This document shows positions 16,192 through 24,290 of a stretch of DNA of 64,000 bases, one piece after another. A program made the position numbers and the translations under genes. Origin of the DNA: Lachnospiraceae bacterium (GTDB lineage: Bacteria > Bacillota > Clostridia > Lachnospirales > Lachnospiraceae). The notes under the pieces are model-generated. The model searched no databases and was not told where the DNA came from. It was given only the letters and a program-made list of their open reading frames with translations. The stretch is from the NCBI GenBank assembly GCA_024682075.1, contig JAIKZQ010000045.1, positions 26,246 through 90,245 of the forward strand, written 5' to 3'. Each line of letters starts with the position of its first letter. The stretch's first letter is position 1.

Positions 16192-18675
16192 TCATCGGGA
16201 ATTGACTTTTCTTATGAGTGCCATCTCCATTATCTTGTCCAGAAGGTCTCCCTGACTTCTTCCCGCTGCTTTTGCAGAGATCACCAGGTGTGAATCGGGA
16301 TAGAGCTGGGGAAGTGAATCACACTCGAGACATACAAATGATTTCAGGTCGGGTGATGCGATGAAATCCATCTTGGCGTATGCGTTCGTACCGAGCACGC
16401 AAGCCACATTTTCGGCTGCACGCTGAAGCTCTGCTGCGAGTTCTTCGGGAATCTCGGCGGGACATTTGTTTACCGTCTCGCCCTTCATTGACAGGCCCTT
16501 TTCCTTGTCGCTTGTCTCAAAAGGAAGTTTTTCGAGCACGGGAAGTGCTTTTCCTTCGACCGTGCATACGGCAAATTCGCGTCCGCTCCAATATGCCTCT
16601 ATCATGATCTCGCTGTCCCAGCGGAATGCATTTGCAATAGCCTTGTGATATGCGTTTATGTCTGATGCGACGGATACTCCGACGCCTATGCCGCCGTTAT
16701 TGGGCTTGACGATGACGGGATATTCGAATCCGAGTTCTTTGGGATCGGGTATTGTGTCTCCCTTCTTGATCGTATATCCGTCGGGAACGGGTACGCCGAC
16801 GGTCTTCATGAGCTGCTTTGCCGCGATCTTGTTGGATGAGATCGCCGAAGAGAAGTAATCGCAGCCGGTGTAGTCAAGTCCGAGAAGATCGAAGGTTGCC
16901 TGAACCTTTCCGTTTTCTCCGTTTGCTCCGTGCAGTGCGATGAAGACCAGGTCCGACTGCCTGCAGATCTGTATGACATTGGGGCCGAAGTAGCTTTCCG
17001 ACTGGTCCGGCCTGCGCTTTTTTGTCGCCCACAGATCGGGGATCTCATCGGGAATGTTCTTGGCTTCAAGGGAGTATTTTACGGGATTGTCAAATACATC
17101 GGGAAGGAGTTCTTCTTCGCTTCCGTATCCCATGAATGCATCGAGAAGTATGACATTGTTGCCGCGGCTCCTGAGCACCTCTGCAACGGTTACGCCGGTC
17201 TTGAGTGAGAGGTTTCTTTCGTTGGAAAGACCGCCTGCTAAGACCACGATGTTGAGATTACCGGGAAGCACAAATTCGCGGAGATCGTCTTCCGACAGAT
17301 CGATGTTTTTGAGTTCGATGTCTGAACCGTCCATATTGAGATCCAGAGTATCGATCATCTGTCTTGTGAGAGTTGCGATCTGAAGAATGGATGCAACCTG
17401 CTCAGGCTTTAATTCCACATCATATTTTTTCTTGGCAATGCTCTGGACCTTTCTTATGATGGGCTTGCTGACATGGCCAACAAGGAAGTCCGCGATCTCC
17501 AGGAGGGCACCGAGCTTTTTGGAGTTAAGGATCTCGTCGATCATGTCGATGATCTTGAGAATATCCTCCGAGTGGAAGGCAGTCATAATGCTGCGGAAAG
17601 CCTCGAGAAGATTCGGGTTTTTCTTGGAATAGAGAATGCTGTATGCAAGGAGATATGCCACGTTATCCGAGTATTTCGGATCTCCGATCATGTCGCAAAG
17701 ATAGTTGATGAATTCGGAGATGTCTCCTCCGTTTGAAAGTGCGAAGGCCTTCTCAACAAGCATTCCCACGAGGTAATTGGTCTCGTTGCTTTCTTTTTCG
17801 CTGATGGCGGATCTGATCAAGCTGTTGACGAACTGATCGACTATCTGCATCTCGGGACGCTGTCCGTTCGGATTGACACGTATCTGATATTCGCCGTTCT
17901 CGCCGAAATCAAAGAATGTATTGGGGGCGTGCGACTCGGAGAAACCGGCCTTTCCGTAATCATATCCGATGTAATACGTCTTCGAACCGATGTCATTCAT
18001 CAGGATGTTGACGTAATCAAAGTCGATGTTGTGGTTCTCTATGACGGACTGTCTTTTGATGATGTCGCGCTTGTACTGTTCGAAGAATTTGTCGGAGAAG
18101 CCCTGTCCGTCGAATGACACGCAGCGATCGGGAGTGTCGTTGAGGATCGTGATGTACTTGGCCTTGTTTCCGCCCTTTGAGTGACCGGTCACAGTGACGA
18201 AATACTGATCGAGATCAAGGAAAGAGTATGCCTGCTTATACCATTCGAGTGCATTGATCTGCTGAAGAGAATCTATCTTGTTTGCACCTTCGAAATCATC
18301 GGTCCATTCTAATTCGGCAGTGCCGCGGAATGCAACGACAGCTTCACGTCTTCCTTTTTCGTCGGTGACGGATTCATCACTCAGAAGTACTATGGAAATG
18401 CCTCCTCCCGCACCGAAAGCGGTGTCCAGGTGGGTGTCGATTATCGTGGCGTTTGCGATGGACGGATTTTTCTTAAGTGCAAGAATGATGTTCTTGAAAT
18501 CGAATCCGTTCATCTGTGTTGCGTAGACGTATTCCAGATCAATCGCATCCAGGTCTATCTTATCCAGATATTCTCCGACCTTCATTCCCTCGGCGTCCAG
18601 GATGGAGATGAGAGGAGACTTGTCCGGCATGTAGGTGAGATGTTCGATCAAAAGAAGTTCGTCAATTCTGTACAT
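16192..18675 (-). CDS. Fusion of a lipase-like (Mbeg1/DUF2974) domain with a D-Ala-D-Ala-ligase-like ATP-grasp domain
   Basis: 827 residues in two halves. Residues 1-260 form an alpha/beta hydrolase of the Mbeg1/DUF2974 type: AVVAFRGTAELEW and VTVTGHSKGGNKA with Ser166 in the nucleophile elbow. A helical linker (about 280-465) follows. Residues 472-827 are ATP-grasp: VVLAGGLSNERNLSLKTG (ligase N-lobe), ALHGANGENGK (the HGxxGE-G motif), PVIVKPNNGGIGVGVS and EAYWSGREFAV. The metal/substrate strand reads LECDSLPQLYPDSHL where D-Ala-D-Ala ligases have E-(V/I)-N-T-x-P-G, so substrate use may differ. GGAG lies 7 nt before the ATG. It is third in an operon after the channel and cNMP-binding genes, 16 nt downstream. 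No frameshift seen. Confidence 0.88.
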   Translation of the reverse strand: MYRIDELLLIEHLTYMPDKSPLISILDAEGMKVGEYLDKIDLDAIDLEYVYATQMNGFDFKNIILALKKNPSIANATIIDTHLDTAFGAGGGISIVLLSDESVTDEKGRREAVVAFRGTAELEWTDDFEGANKIDSLQQINALEWYKQAYSFLDLDQYFVTVTGHSKGGNKAKYITILNDTPDRCVSFDGQGFSDKFFEQYKRDIIKRQSVIENHNIDFDYVNILMNDIGSKTYYIGYDYGKAGFSESHAPNTFFDFGENGEYQIRVNPNGQRPEMQIVDQFVNSLIRSAISEKESNETNYLVGMLVEKAFALSNGGDISEFINYLCDMIGDPKYSDNVAYLLAYSILYSKKNPNLLEAFRSIMTAFHSEDILKIIDMIDEILNSKKLGALLEIADFLVGHVSKPIIRKVQSIAKKKYDVELKPEQVASILQIATLTRQMIDTLDLNMDGSDIELKNIDLSEDDLREFVLPGNLNIVVLAGGLSNERNLSLKTGVTVAEVLRSRGNNVILLDAFMGYGSEEELLPDVFDNPVKYSLEAKNIPDEIPDLWATKKRRPDQSESYFGPNVIQICRQSDLVFIALHGANGENGKVQATFDLLGLDYTGCDYFSSAISSNKIAAKQLMKTVGVPVPDGYTIKKGDTIPDPKELGFEYPVIVKPNNGGIGVGVSVASDINAYHKAIANAFRWDSEIMIEAYWSGREFAVCTVEGKALPVLEKLPFETSDKEKGLSMKGETVNKCPAEIPEELAAELQRAAENVACVLGTNAYAKMDFIASPDLKSFVCLECDSLPQLYPDSHLVISAKAAGRSQGDLLDKIMEMALIRKVNSR

Positions 18676-18691
18676 TTTGATTCTCCAATGC

Positions 18692-19174
18692 TTAGTTTGA
18701 TTCTATTTCTTCTATGAGGGCCTGGTAGACCAGGTTGAGATTCTCGTTTTCCTTGCGGATGTTCCTGACAAGATTGACGCCGATGAATCTTAAAAGAGAG
18801 ACACCTGCCGCAGGGTGTGAATCCGCAAAGGAATTGAAATCGGAACGTGATATGACAAGCGATGTGCAATCGGTCTTAGCCTTTACTGTTGCCGAACGCT
18901 TATCACTGTCGATGAGAGCCATCTCACCGAACACGCATCCCATTGAGCTGTCGAGGCTCGCACAGACGAATCTGTCACCGAAGACAGTGGTCTTGATGAT
19001 GTCCACGGAACCTTCTATGAGGAAATACATGTCGGAGCCGGTCTCACCTTCGGTGATAATGTCGGAACCTGCTGTCGAAGTCAGGGGATTGAGCAGCTCC
19101 GCAAAACTTTTCAGATCTTCTTCTGAGAGTTTCTCAAAAAGAGGGAATTTCTTTAATCTCTCGATGTAGTCCAT
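18692..19174 (-). CDS. Stand-alone cyclic-nucleotide-binding domain protein
   Basis: 160 residues forming a single CNB (Crp-like) beta-roll. The N-terminal LKKFPLFEKLSEEDLKSFAELL is typical, then GDIITEGETGSDMYFLIEGSVDI-type strands, and the phosphate-binding cassette FGEMALIDSDKRSATVKA. The family's Arg is in KRSATV, so cNMP binding is plausible. No HTH follows; the C-terminal 30 residues are helical (NLVRNIRKENENLNLVYQAL). The ATG overlaps the channel stop by 1 nt (TGATG), which indicates coupled translation. It probably acts as a detachable cNMP sensor subunit for the channel (inference). Confidence 0.9.
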   Translation of the reverse strand: MDYIERLKKFPLFEKLSEEDLKSFAELLNPLTSTAGSDIITEGETGSDMYFLIEGSVDIIKTTVFGDRFVCASLDSSMGCVFGEMALIDSDKRSATVKAKTDCTSLVISRSDFNSFADSHPAAGVSLLRFIGVNLVRNIRKENENLNLVYQALIEEIESN

Positions 19175-20358
19175 CAGCGCTCCTCCCCGAGAATGATCGC
19201 TCCCGCATTTACCGGAATGACATAATCGTCACCCGGATTGAGGCGCGGTTCGTTAGTTTCCATATCTTTTACGGTCCTCAGCTTCTGGATTATCTCACCG
19301 TAGTTGGTGGATTTCTGTGCCTCGGACAGGATGCTGTGCTTGATCTCTTTCTCAACACCCATGTTTTCGAGCATTCCGAGCAGAAGAATGTTCTTCTCTG
19401 TTTTGTACCAGTCGAAAAGCTCGCAGTATTTTCTTCCGACCCATTCTTCGGGAACGGGCTCTAACTGGACCGATATTCCGTCGCCGTTGTCGAGGAACGA
19501 ACTCATGACCTTGCTCATTCCGCTGTAATTGGTCGAGGTGGTGAGGATGTATCTGGTATATTCGTCGGTATATATGACCTCGGCGCATCCCTGTGCCTCG
19601 AGATAGTTACGGTATCTCTCGGTCCTGACCTGCGCACATATGTGGCACTTGGAATTGAGGTTTCTGACCAGAAGGGCTGTCACGAATACTCTTGAGTCAA
19701 TGAGCTCTTCGTCGAGGCCTTCTCCGTTCTCACCTATGATCAGTACCTTGGCAGCTTTCGCAACGTTGGCATTCTTGAGAGTCTGCTCTTCCGTGAAGTC
19801 ACCTTTCAGGATGATCAGTCCTTTCAGGCGGTCATCATCTCTGAGAGTCTGAAGCTTTACATCCTCCTCGGCGGTTATGAGGATTATGTCAGAGACCGAA
19901 AGGTTTCTGTTCTTGCGGAGTATCCCGGTGATCAGGGATTTTATGTCATTTTTGTATCCGCAGATGATTATGTGCTCTTTCATGTTCTGCATTTTCTTGA
20001 TCCCTCTTTCAGCATTCAGCTTTCTCGCCACAAGTGCGGATGAAATGTAACCGGTGATGGTGGACAGCGCCACGACTCCCAGGGAAAGGACGATAAGTCC
20101 CAGTATCCTGCCTCCCGGAGTGTCGGTGAATTCGTAATCGTTACCCGCAAGAGCCAGAAGGTTGTAGATTATCACGTCAAAGAAACTCAGCCCGTTCTCT
20201 CTTGCGTCCGAGTAGATGTAGCAGGCGTAACAAACGACCAGGACGAGGATAAGGATGAGCAGGATGGTCCCCGCATGTGAATCGCGGATCACCTGTATTA
20301 AGCTCTTACGGCCTTCTTCGGTCTTTCTTTTATTGTCATTTGAGATATTTTTGCCCAT
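19174..20358 (-). CDS. CASTOR/POLLUX-like ion channel with RCK/TrkA_N domain
   Basis: 394 residues. Two hydrophobic helices (TILLILILVLVVCYACYIYS; GRILGLIVLSLGVVALSTIT) flank a pore loop reading NLLALAGNDYEF. A standard potassium filter (TVGYG) is absent; the AGN triplet instead resembles the SGN of the CASTOR/POLLUX channels. A Rossmann RCK/TrkA_N domain follows (EHIIICGYKNDIKSLITGIL), with a second RCK-like half containing YTDEYTRYILTTSTNYSG, and a small C-terminal TrkA_C-like end. It is an integral membrane protein with cytosolic gating domains. First gene of the operon. Ion selectivity cannot be read. Confidence 0.85.
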   Translation of the reverse strand: MGKNISNDNKRKTEEGRKSLIQVIRDSHAGTILLILILVLVVCYACYIYSDARENGLSFFDVIIYNLLALAGNDYEFTDTPGGRILGLIVLSLGVVALSTITGYISSALVARKLNAERGIKKMQNMKEHIIICGYKNDIKSLITGILRKNRNLSVSDIILITAEEDVKLQTLRDDDRLKGLIILKGDFTEEQTLKNANVAKAAKVLIIGENGEGLDEELIDSRVFVTALLVRNLNSKCHICAQVRTERYRNYLEAQGCAEVIYTDEYTRYILTTSTNYSGMSKVMSSFLDNGDGISVQLEPVPEEWVGRKYCELFDWYKTEKNILLLGMLENMGVEKEIKHSILSEAQKSTNYGEIIQKLRTVKDMETNEPRLNPGDDYVIPVNAGAIILGEER

Positions 20359-20659
20359 ACATTTGTAATTTTACTTTATTTTGTAGCTTTTTTCCATATT
20401 TTTAAGGCTTAACATGCACGTAAATGTTGTGAAAATGCCTGTTACGAAAGAAAGACATGTTCATTCGGCTTCCACATGCCGGTGGGCATAAAAAATTATG
20501 GAAACGGAAAAAATCACCGGTTTACCCGCATATAGGATTCGGGGTTTTGAGGAAACTGTGAAACCCGGTGGCTTTTTCCTTCCTTAAGATGCTTTGGAAA
20601 ATATGCTAAAATACGAATGTTGTGAGCTTTTAAACGTTTTTACGGAGTTGAGGAGAATA
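20359..20659. other. Intergenic region with a hairpin and a candidate promoter
   Basis: About 300 bases without a clear gene. A stem CACCGGTTT (20516-20524) with AAACCCGGTG (20572-20581, one bulged C) is followed on the plus strand by GCTTTTTCC, which looks like a terminator although no plus-strand gene precedes it. A small RNA ending here is possible. TTAAGA-N17-TAAAAT (20584-20612) is a fair sigma-A promoter for the short frame that follows. Confidence 0.35.
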
Positions 20660-20746
20660 ATGGGGAAGTTAATTGCAAAGCTGATTGCCATCGGAACCGG
20701 CAATGATTATCTTCTCAGTGCTGAGGTTCATGCAATTGATGACTGA
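20660..20746 (+). CDS. Possible 28-residue small protein
   Basis: ATG with AGGAG 4 nt upstream, and a TTAAGA-N17-TAAAAT promoter (20584-20612) placing the transcript start about 40 nt before it. The peptide begins MGKLIAKLIAIGTGNDY and is mildly amphipathic at its N-terminus. I recognise no family. It ends 75 nt before the nucleoside hydrolase remnant, for which it could be a leader peptide. It is short enough to be chance. Confidence 0.3.
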   Translation: MGKLIAKLIAIGTGNDYLLSAEVHAIDD

Positions 20747-20767
20747 TGCTGCCGTGGCTGATAAGAT

Positions 20768-20797
20768 TTGTGTTTTCTGCTCTGAAAAAGATATAAT
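20768..20797 (+). promoter_or_regulatory. Candidate sigma-A promoter of the nucleoside hydrolase remnant
   Basis: TATAAT (20792-20797) with a weak TTGTGT -35 (20768-20773) at 18-nt spacing, 25 nt before the ATG of the remnant. Confidence 0.4.
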
Positions 20798-20821
20798 ATA
20801 CATTGTGACAGGGGGAGAAAA

Positions 20822-21106
20822 ATGTCTGAGATACATAAGATCATAATTGATACGGATACAGCCGGTGACGATGCCGTGGCAATGGCGTGCATAGCCTGAC
20901 CTGATTTTGTGGAGGAGACAACTTTATGCTATGGAAGCTGTATCACCGAGCCGGGAGAGACCTGCGGAATGGTTTTCTTCTACCGGGATGGCTTCACCTA
21001 CGATTCCATGCCTGAGATCGGTCAGTGCAATGTTTCCGTTGTCAGTAAAGCCAGAAAATCCGAATTTGTGAATCGTCTTAATGCGGTGTTCACGGAAGAG
21101 TCATGA
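20822..21106 (+). pseudogene. Nucleoside hydrolase (IunH/Rih family) remnant
   Basis: GGGGGAG precedes an ATG whose product starts with KIIIDTDTAGDDAVAMA, the unmistakable N-terminal calcium-binding motif (D-T-D-x-x-x-D-D) of nucleoside hydrolases. After 25 codons a TGA interrupts the frame. The same frame then continues for about 65 codons (GQCNVSVVSKARKSEFVNRL) and may be the C-terminal end, which fits a large internal deletion. An intact enzyme would have about 310 residues. It faces rbsK with a 6-nt overlap of ends; nucleoside hydrolase releases ribose and ribokinase phosphorylates it. The C-terminal assignment is uncertain; the N-terminal one is firm. Confidence 0.7.
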
Positions 21107-21982
21107 TCTGTTTTCAACTTCTGCCCGGGTGGGGATTCCTGCCTGGGCACCTTCTTTTTCTGTTGAAATACCGGCAGCGGTATTGGAAAATACAAGTGCG
21201 TCCCGGTAGCTCATGCCTGCAGAGAGTGCATAGGCGAAGGCGCCGTTCATGGTATCTCCCGCACCGGTAGTGTCAACAACATTCGCTTTGATCGCCGGTA
21301 TCTGTATATATCCGCCATCATATCCGGCAATACCTTTAGAGCCCAGCGTCACTATCATTTTTCCGTTATATTCTCTGATCAGATCACGAATATCGGTGGT
21401 ATCGTCGCCAAGCACGATGCGGGCTTCGTGTTCATTGGGAGTAAAGAAGCTTACTTTTTGGGTGATGTTCTTATCCGCACGACGAGCAGGAGCAGGATTA
21501 TAGATTATGGTCTTGTTCTCCGCATTCAGCCGGTTTATCACATAAGTGATCGTCTCTTCGGGGATTTCATTCTGCAGCAGAATGATATCTGATCTGACTA
21601 TCTCATTCCAGTTAGCATCAATATACTCTTCCGAAACCGAAGCATTTGCACCGGGTATAACGGTTATGGCATTGTCATTCTCGGCTACTACTATCATTGC
21701 AAGACCGCTGGATTCGCCCGAAATCATGCGTATGAAATCCGTATTGATGCCGTTGTTCTTAAGATTGTCGATAAGTGCCGGGCCAAAGGCATCGTCTCCT
21801 ACACAGCCGAACATGGTAACATCACCGCCAAGGCGGGATGCCGCTACTGCCTGATTGGCACCTTTGCCTCCGGGGATATATCTGAGAGACTTTGCGCTGA
21901 TCGTCTCTCCGGGACGCGGGATTTTATCCGACACGGCTGTCATATCCATATTTATGCTGCCTATTACCGCTATCTTCTTCAT
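21101..21982 (-). CDS. rbsK: Ribokinase (PfkB family)
   Basis: Phosphorylates ribose to ribose-5-phosphate with ATP in the cytosol. 293 residues, normal for the family. The N-terminal signature is IAVIGSINMDM; GETISAKSLRYIPGGKGANQAVAA is the first PfkB motif; the C-terminal motif VVDTTGAGDTMNGAFAYAL carries the catalytic Asp in the GAGD anion hole. NPAPAR and TPNEHEA are typical of ribokinases. The start at 21982 has GGAGG 8 nt upstream; the frame is open 5 codons further to 21997. It is monocistronic, and its usual partner, a nucleoside hydrolase, is only a relic next door. A structured 5' region lies upstream. Confidence 0.95.
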   Translation of the reverse strand: MKKIAVIGSINMDMTAVSDKIPRPGETISAKSLRYIPGGKGANQAVAASRLGGDVTMFGCVGDDAFGPALIDNLKNNGINTDFIRMISGESSGLAMIVVAENDNAITVIPGANASVSEEYIDANWNEIVRSDIILLQNEIPEETITYVINRLNAENKTIIYNPAPARRADKNITQKVSFFTPNEHEARIVLGDDTTDIRDLIREYNGKMIVTLGSKGIAGYDGGYIQIPAIKANVVDTTGAGDTMNGAFAYALSAGMSYRDALVFSNTAAGISTEKEGAQAGIPTRAEVENRS

Positions 21983-22029
21983 AAGATATACCTCCATATA
22001 CAGTTATGCATTAGCCTCTGAAAAATAGT

Positions 22030-22139
22030 TCCACAGAATGTGGATGAAGGGGCGCATACCGTCCTGTGGATGGCAGGATTGCGCCGGCCGAAGCGGAGCG
22101 GAGATACGAACCTGGATTTGGGGAACGCATCTGCGTTCC
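22030..22139. other. Structured region upstream of rbsK
   Basis: Holds GGCGCA (22051-22056) with TGCGCC (22080-22085), inside it CCTG/CAGG, and a tight hairpin GGAACGCA (22122-22129) with TGCGTTCC (22132-22139). Also CCACA-GAA-TGTGG at 22031-22043. On the minus strand these lie in the possible rbsK leader downstream of the tRNA. No known riboswitch recognised. Confidence 0.4.
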
Positions 22140-22148
22140 AAATATATG

Positions 22149-22172
22149 TCCCCCATGAATTATCCTGGGGGA
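22149..22172 (-). terminator. Probable tRNA-Leu terminator
   Basis: TCCCCC (22149-22154) pairs with GGGGGA (22167-22172) across a 12-nt loop, 14 nt after the 3' end of the tRNA on the minus strand. Confidence 0.5.
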
Positions 22173-22185
22173 ATAATTTTCACAA

Positions 22186-22265
22186 TGCGGATGAAGGGAC
22201 TCGAACCCACACGCCGAAGCACAAGAACCTAAATCTTGCATGTCTACCAATTCCATCACATCCGC
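22186..22265 (-). tRNA. tRNA-Leu (anticodon UAG)
   Basis: Read on the minus strand: acceptor stem GCGGATG pairs with CATCCGC; D-arm GATGGAATTGGTAGAC; anticodon stem CAAGA/TCTTG around loop TTTAGGT, giving anticodon TAG; a long variable arm with TTCG tetraloop typical of class II tRNA-Leu; T-loop GGTTCGAGTCC. Eighty nt with discriminator A. CCA is not encoded. Confidence 0.97.
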
Positions 22266-22434
22266 GTATTTACCTATATATGCGGATACGAAACTATCCG
22301 CGGAAACCATTGTATTATAAAATATTATATGCTACTTGTACATCCCAAAATGTAACTTGTGCAGATCCGGACGCATGAGTTTTCTTTTCCTGTTAAGGTA
22401 ACTTCATCAGGAAAAACACAGGAGGATTTACAAA

Positions 22435-23385
22435 ATGAAAAAGAAACTCGTAAAGGTACTTATCATCATTCTTGCGGTCATCGCAGCTCTTTCTCTGATA
22501 GGATCTGTACTGATGGGAGGGTATGTCGCTGACAGGATACTACATCAGAACGAAGGAAAAGATACTCATGATAACAGCATTAAGCAGCTGGAAGTCTGGG
22601 GATATGATCTGGAGGGGTTCATTGCTGAAAACGAAGGCCGTGACATAAGTGCCGTTGCAGAGGACGGCAATGTTGTTCCGGGAAATTATTATGAAAACGG
22701 CAGTGACAGATGTGTGATCCTTGTTCACGGTGCAGGCGGGGACAGATACTGCATGGCACCTCTTGTCGAAAAGTTTCTCGGGCTCGGATATGATGTCATC
22801 GCCATCGATCAGAGAGGAAGCGGAGTCAATCCCGATGACAGAGTGACATTCGGGATCAATGAATCTCTGGATGTAAAGGCAATGGTAAAGCTTGCAAGAG
22901 TGGAACTCGGATATGATAAAGTCATCGTGCACGGCCAGTCGATGGGCGGACAGACGGTTGCAATCTATGCGGCAAATGTCACTCCCGGAACCGCGGAAGC
23001 TGCAGATGCGGTCATTCTCGACAGCCCCGTTCCCGGAATGGAGCTTGTTCTTAAGGAGATGTTCGGAGACGGTGATGTGGATTCATTTATGGCAAGATAC
23101 CTTACCGGTACATCAAAGCTCTATATGAGACTTGCATACGGGATCGATTATGACGACGGTGATACCATCGCACTTGCAGCAAACATTGAAATCCCCACAC
23201 TCGTGATAGTATCCGACAGGGATCAGGTATGTCTCCCCGAACAGGTCGAGCAGATTTATGATAATATATCAGGTGTTGATAAAGAGATCGCTCATTTTGA
23301 CAGTGCACACATCGAGGGTGTGATCGACTATCCCGAAGAATATATGAATACTGTCGAAAACTTCCTGAGCGGAGCGTTGAACTGA
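22435..23385 (+). CDS. Membrane-anchored alpha/beta hydrolase
   Basis: 316 residues. The N-terminus has a basic start and one hydrophobic helix (VLIIILAVIAALSLIGSVLM), a signal anchor that places the enzyme outside the cell. The hydrolase fold shows VILVHGAGGDRY (oxyanion region), VIAIDQRGSG, the nucleophile elbow VIVHGQSMGGQT, a triad Asp near IVSDRDQV and His in DSAHIEGV. It resembles the serine aminopeptidase/lysophospholipase-like S33/DUF-type group. GGAGG lies 10 nt before the ATG. It heads an operon with LytTR, DUF3021 and a histidine phosphatase (9 nt then overlaps), which suggests the regulator pair answers to the same signal. Confidence 0.88.
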   Translation: MKKKLVKVLIIILAVIAALSLIGSVLMGGYVADRILHQNEGKDTHDNSIKQLEVWGYDLEGFIAENEGRDISAVAEDGNVVPGNYYENGSDRCVILVHGAGGDRYCMAPLVEKFLGLGYDVIAIDQRGSGVNPDDRVTFGINESLDVKAMVKLARVELGYDKVIVHGQSMGGQTVAIYAANVTPGTAEAADAVILDSPVPGMELVLKEMFGDGDVDSFMARYLTGTSKLYMRLAYGIDYDDGDTIALAANIEIPTLVIVSDRDQVCLPEQVEQIYDNISGVDKEIAHFDSAHIEGVIDYPEEYMNTVENFLSGALN

Positions 23386-23394
23386 GAGCAGGAA

Positions 23395-23868
23395 ATGAAA
23401 CTTAACCTTTACGAAGATAAAAACATGACGGATGAGCACGTGGACGTATATTACTCCAATATGCGTCCCGTGATCTCACAGCTGATAGATACCGTGAATT
23501 CCGAACGCACGACCCTCAGCGGCCGACCGGCTGACGAGGATCTTGATGACGGTGACGAGATCATGCTGGATCCCGGAGAGATATACTATCTGGATCATAT
23601 TGACCGCAAGCTTTACGCCTATACCGCGGACGGGGTATACCGGATCATGAACACGCTTGCATCATGTGAGGAGCTGCTGTGGAATTACGGATTTGTAAGA
23701 GTATCGAAATCAAATCTCATTAATATCTTTAAGATCAGACAGCTGAAACCCGATGTAAATATGAAGGTATATGCTTCGTTTGATAACGGCGAGAGAATCT
23801 GCATTAACAGAAGCTATAAGAAAAGTTTTAACGACTATCTCCTGAAGATGAGGAGGATCAGCAAATGA
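23395..23868 (+). CDS. LytTR-domain transcription regulator (no receiver)
   Basis: 157 residues. The C-terminal two thirds are a LytTR DNA-binding domain: DPGEIYYLDHIDRKLYAYT, then GFVRVSKSNLINIFKIRQLKP and the end strand ICINRSYKKSFNDYL. The N-terminal 55 residues lack a receiver. This is the stand-alone form that pairs with DUF3021 membrane proteins in Firmicutes, where the membrane partner is thought to restrain the regulator. It overlaps the DUF3021 gene by 4 nt (ATGA). A second, diverged copy of the same pair occurs at 36707-37617. The start has AGGA just upstream. Confidence 0.92.
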   Translation: MKLNLYEDKNMTDEHVDVYYSNMRPVISQLIDTVNSERTTLSGRPADEDLDDGDEIMLDPGEIYYLDHIDRKLYAYTADGVYRIMNTLASCEELLWNYGFVRVSKSNLINIFKIRQLKPDVNMKVYASFDNGERICINRSYKKSFNDYLLKMRRISK

Positions 23869-24290
23869 AAGAAAAGATCAAACAGTTTCTGATCGAACTG
23901 TGCTGTGTATATGCTCTAGTTTCCGTTTTCGGTGCCGTAGTCAATATATTGGCCGGGACAGAGACCAATAATGCAAATGTTCTGATAATGTTCGCAACAT
24001 GCGCTATCGCCACGTTTGTGCTTTACCTGCATAATCTGTTCAACAAAGTGAGTCCTCTTCTCATGATGCTTCTGCAATATATCATAGCCTGCGTTCTTGT
24101 GGGACTCATGCTGTTTACGCTCAGCGTGCTGATCGAGCCGATCTCCCCGAGGGGATGGTTTGAGTACTATCGTTCTTTCACGATTCCGTATATAATACTT
24201 GCAGGGTTCTATTATTACAGAGTATTTAAAGAAACCCGGGAACAGGATAAAATGATCAGAGAGATACAGGAGCATTCCCATGATCTTTAA
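23865..24290 (+). CDS. DUF3021 membrane protein, partner of LytTR
   Basis: 141 residues with four hydrophobic helices (FLIELCCVYALVSVFGAVVN; VLIMFATCAIATFVLYLHNL; LLQYIIACVLVGLMLFTLS; FTIPYIILAGFYYYRV) and a charged cytosolic tail. The size, topology and position directly after a LytTR gene (ATGA overlap) define the DUF3021 type. Likely a membrane anti-activator or sensor of the LytTR protein (known from family context, not shown here). Its 3' end overlaps the histidine phosphatase start by 11 nt. Confidence 0.85.
   Translation: MKEKIKQFLIELCCVYALVSVFGAVVNILAGTETNNANVLIMFATCAIATFVLYLHNLFNKVSPLLMMLLQYIIACVLVGLMLFTLSVLIEPISPRGWFEYYRSFTIPYIILAGFYYYRVFKETREQDKMIREIQEHSHDL

Noticed and set aside
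16192..20358. Calling the channel/cNMP operon a Pycsar or CBASS defence system.
   Set aside because: No nucleotide cyclase or CD-NTase is encoded nearby, which those systems require.
22040..22140. A second tRNA next to tRNA-Leu (GGTTCGTATC resembles a T-loop on the minus strand).
   Set aside because: No acceptor, D-arm or anticodon stem can be formed around it; nearby hairpins account for the pairing.
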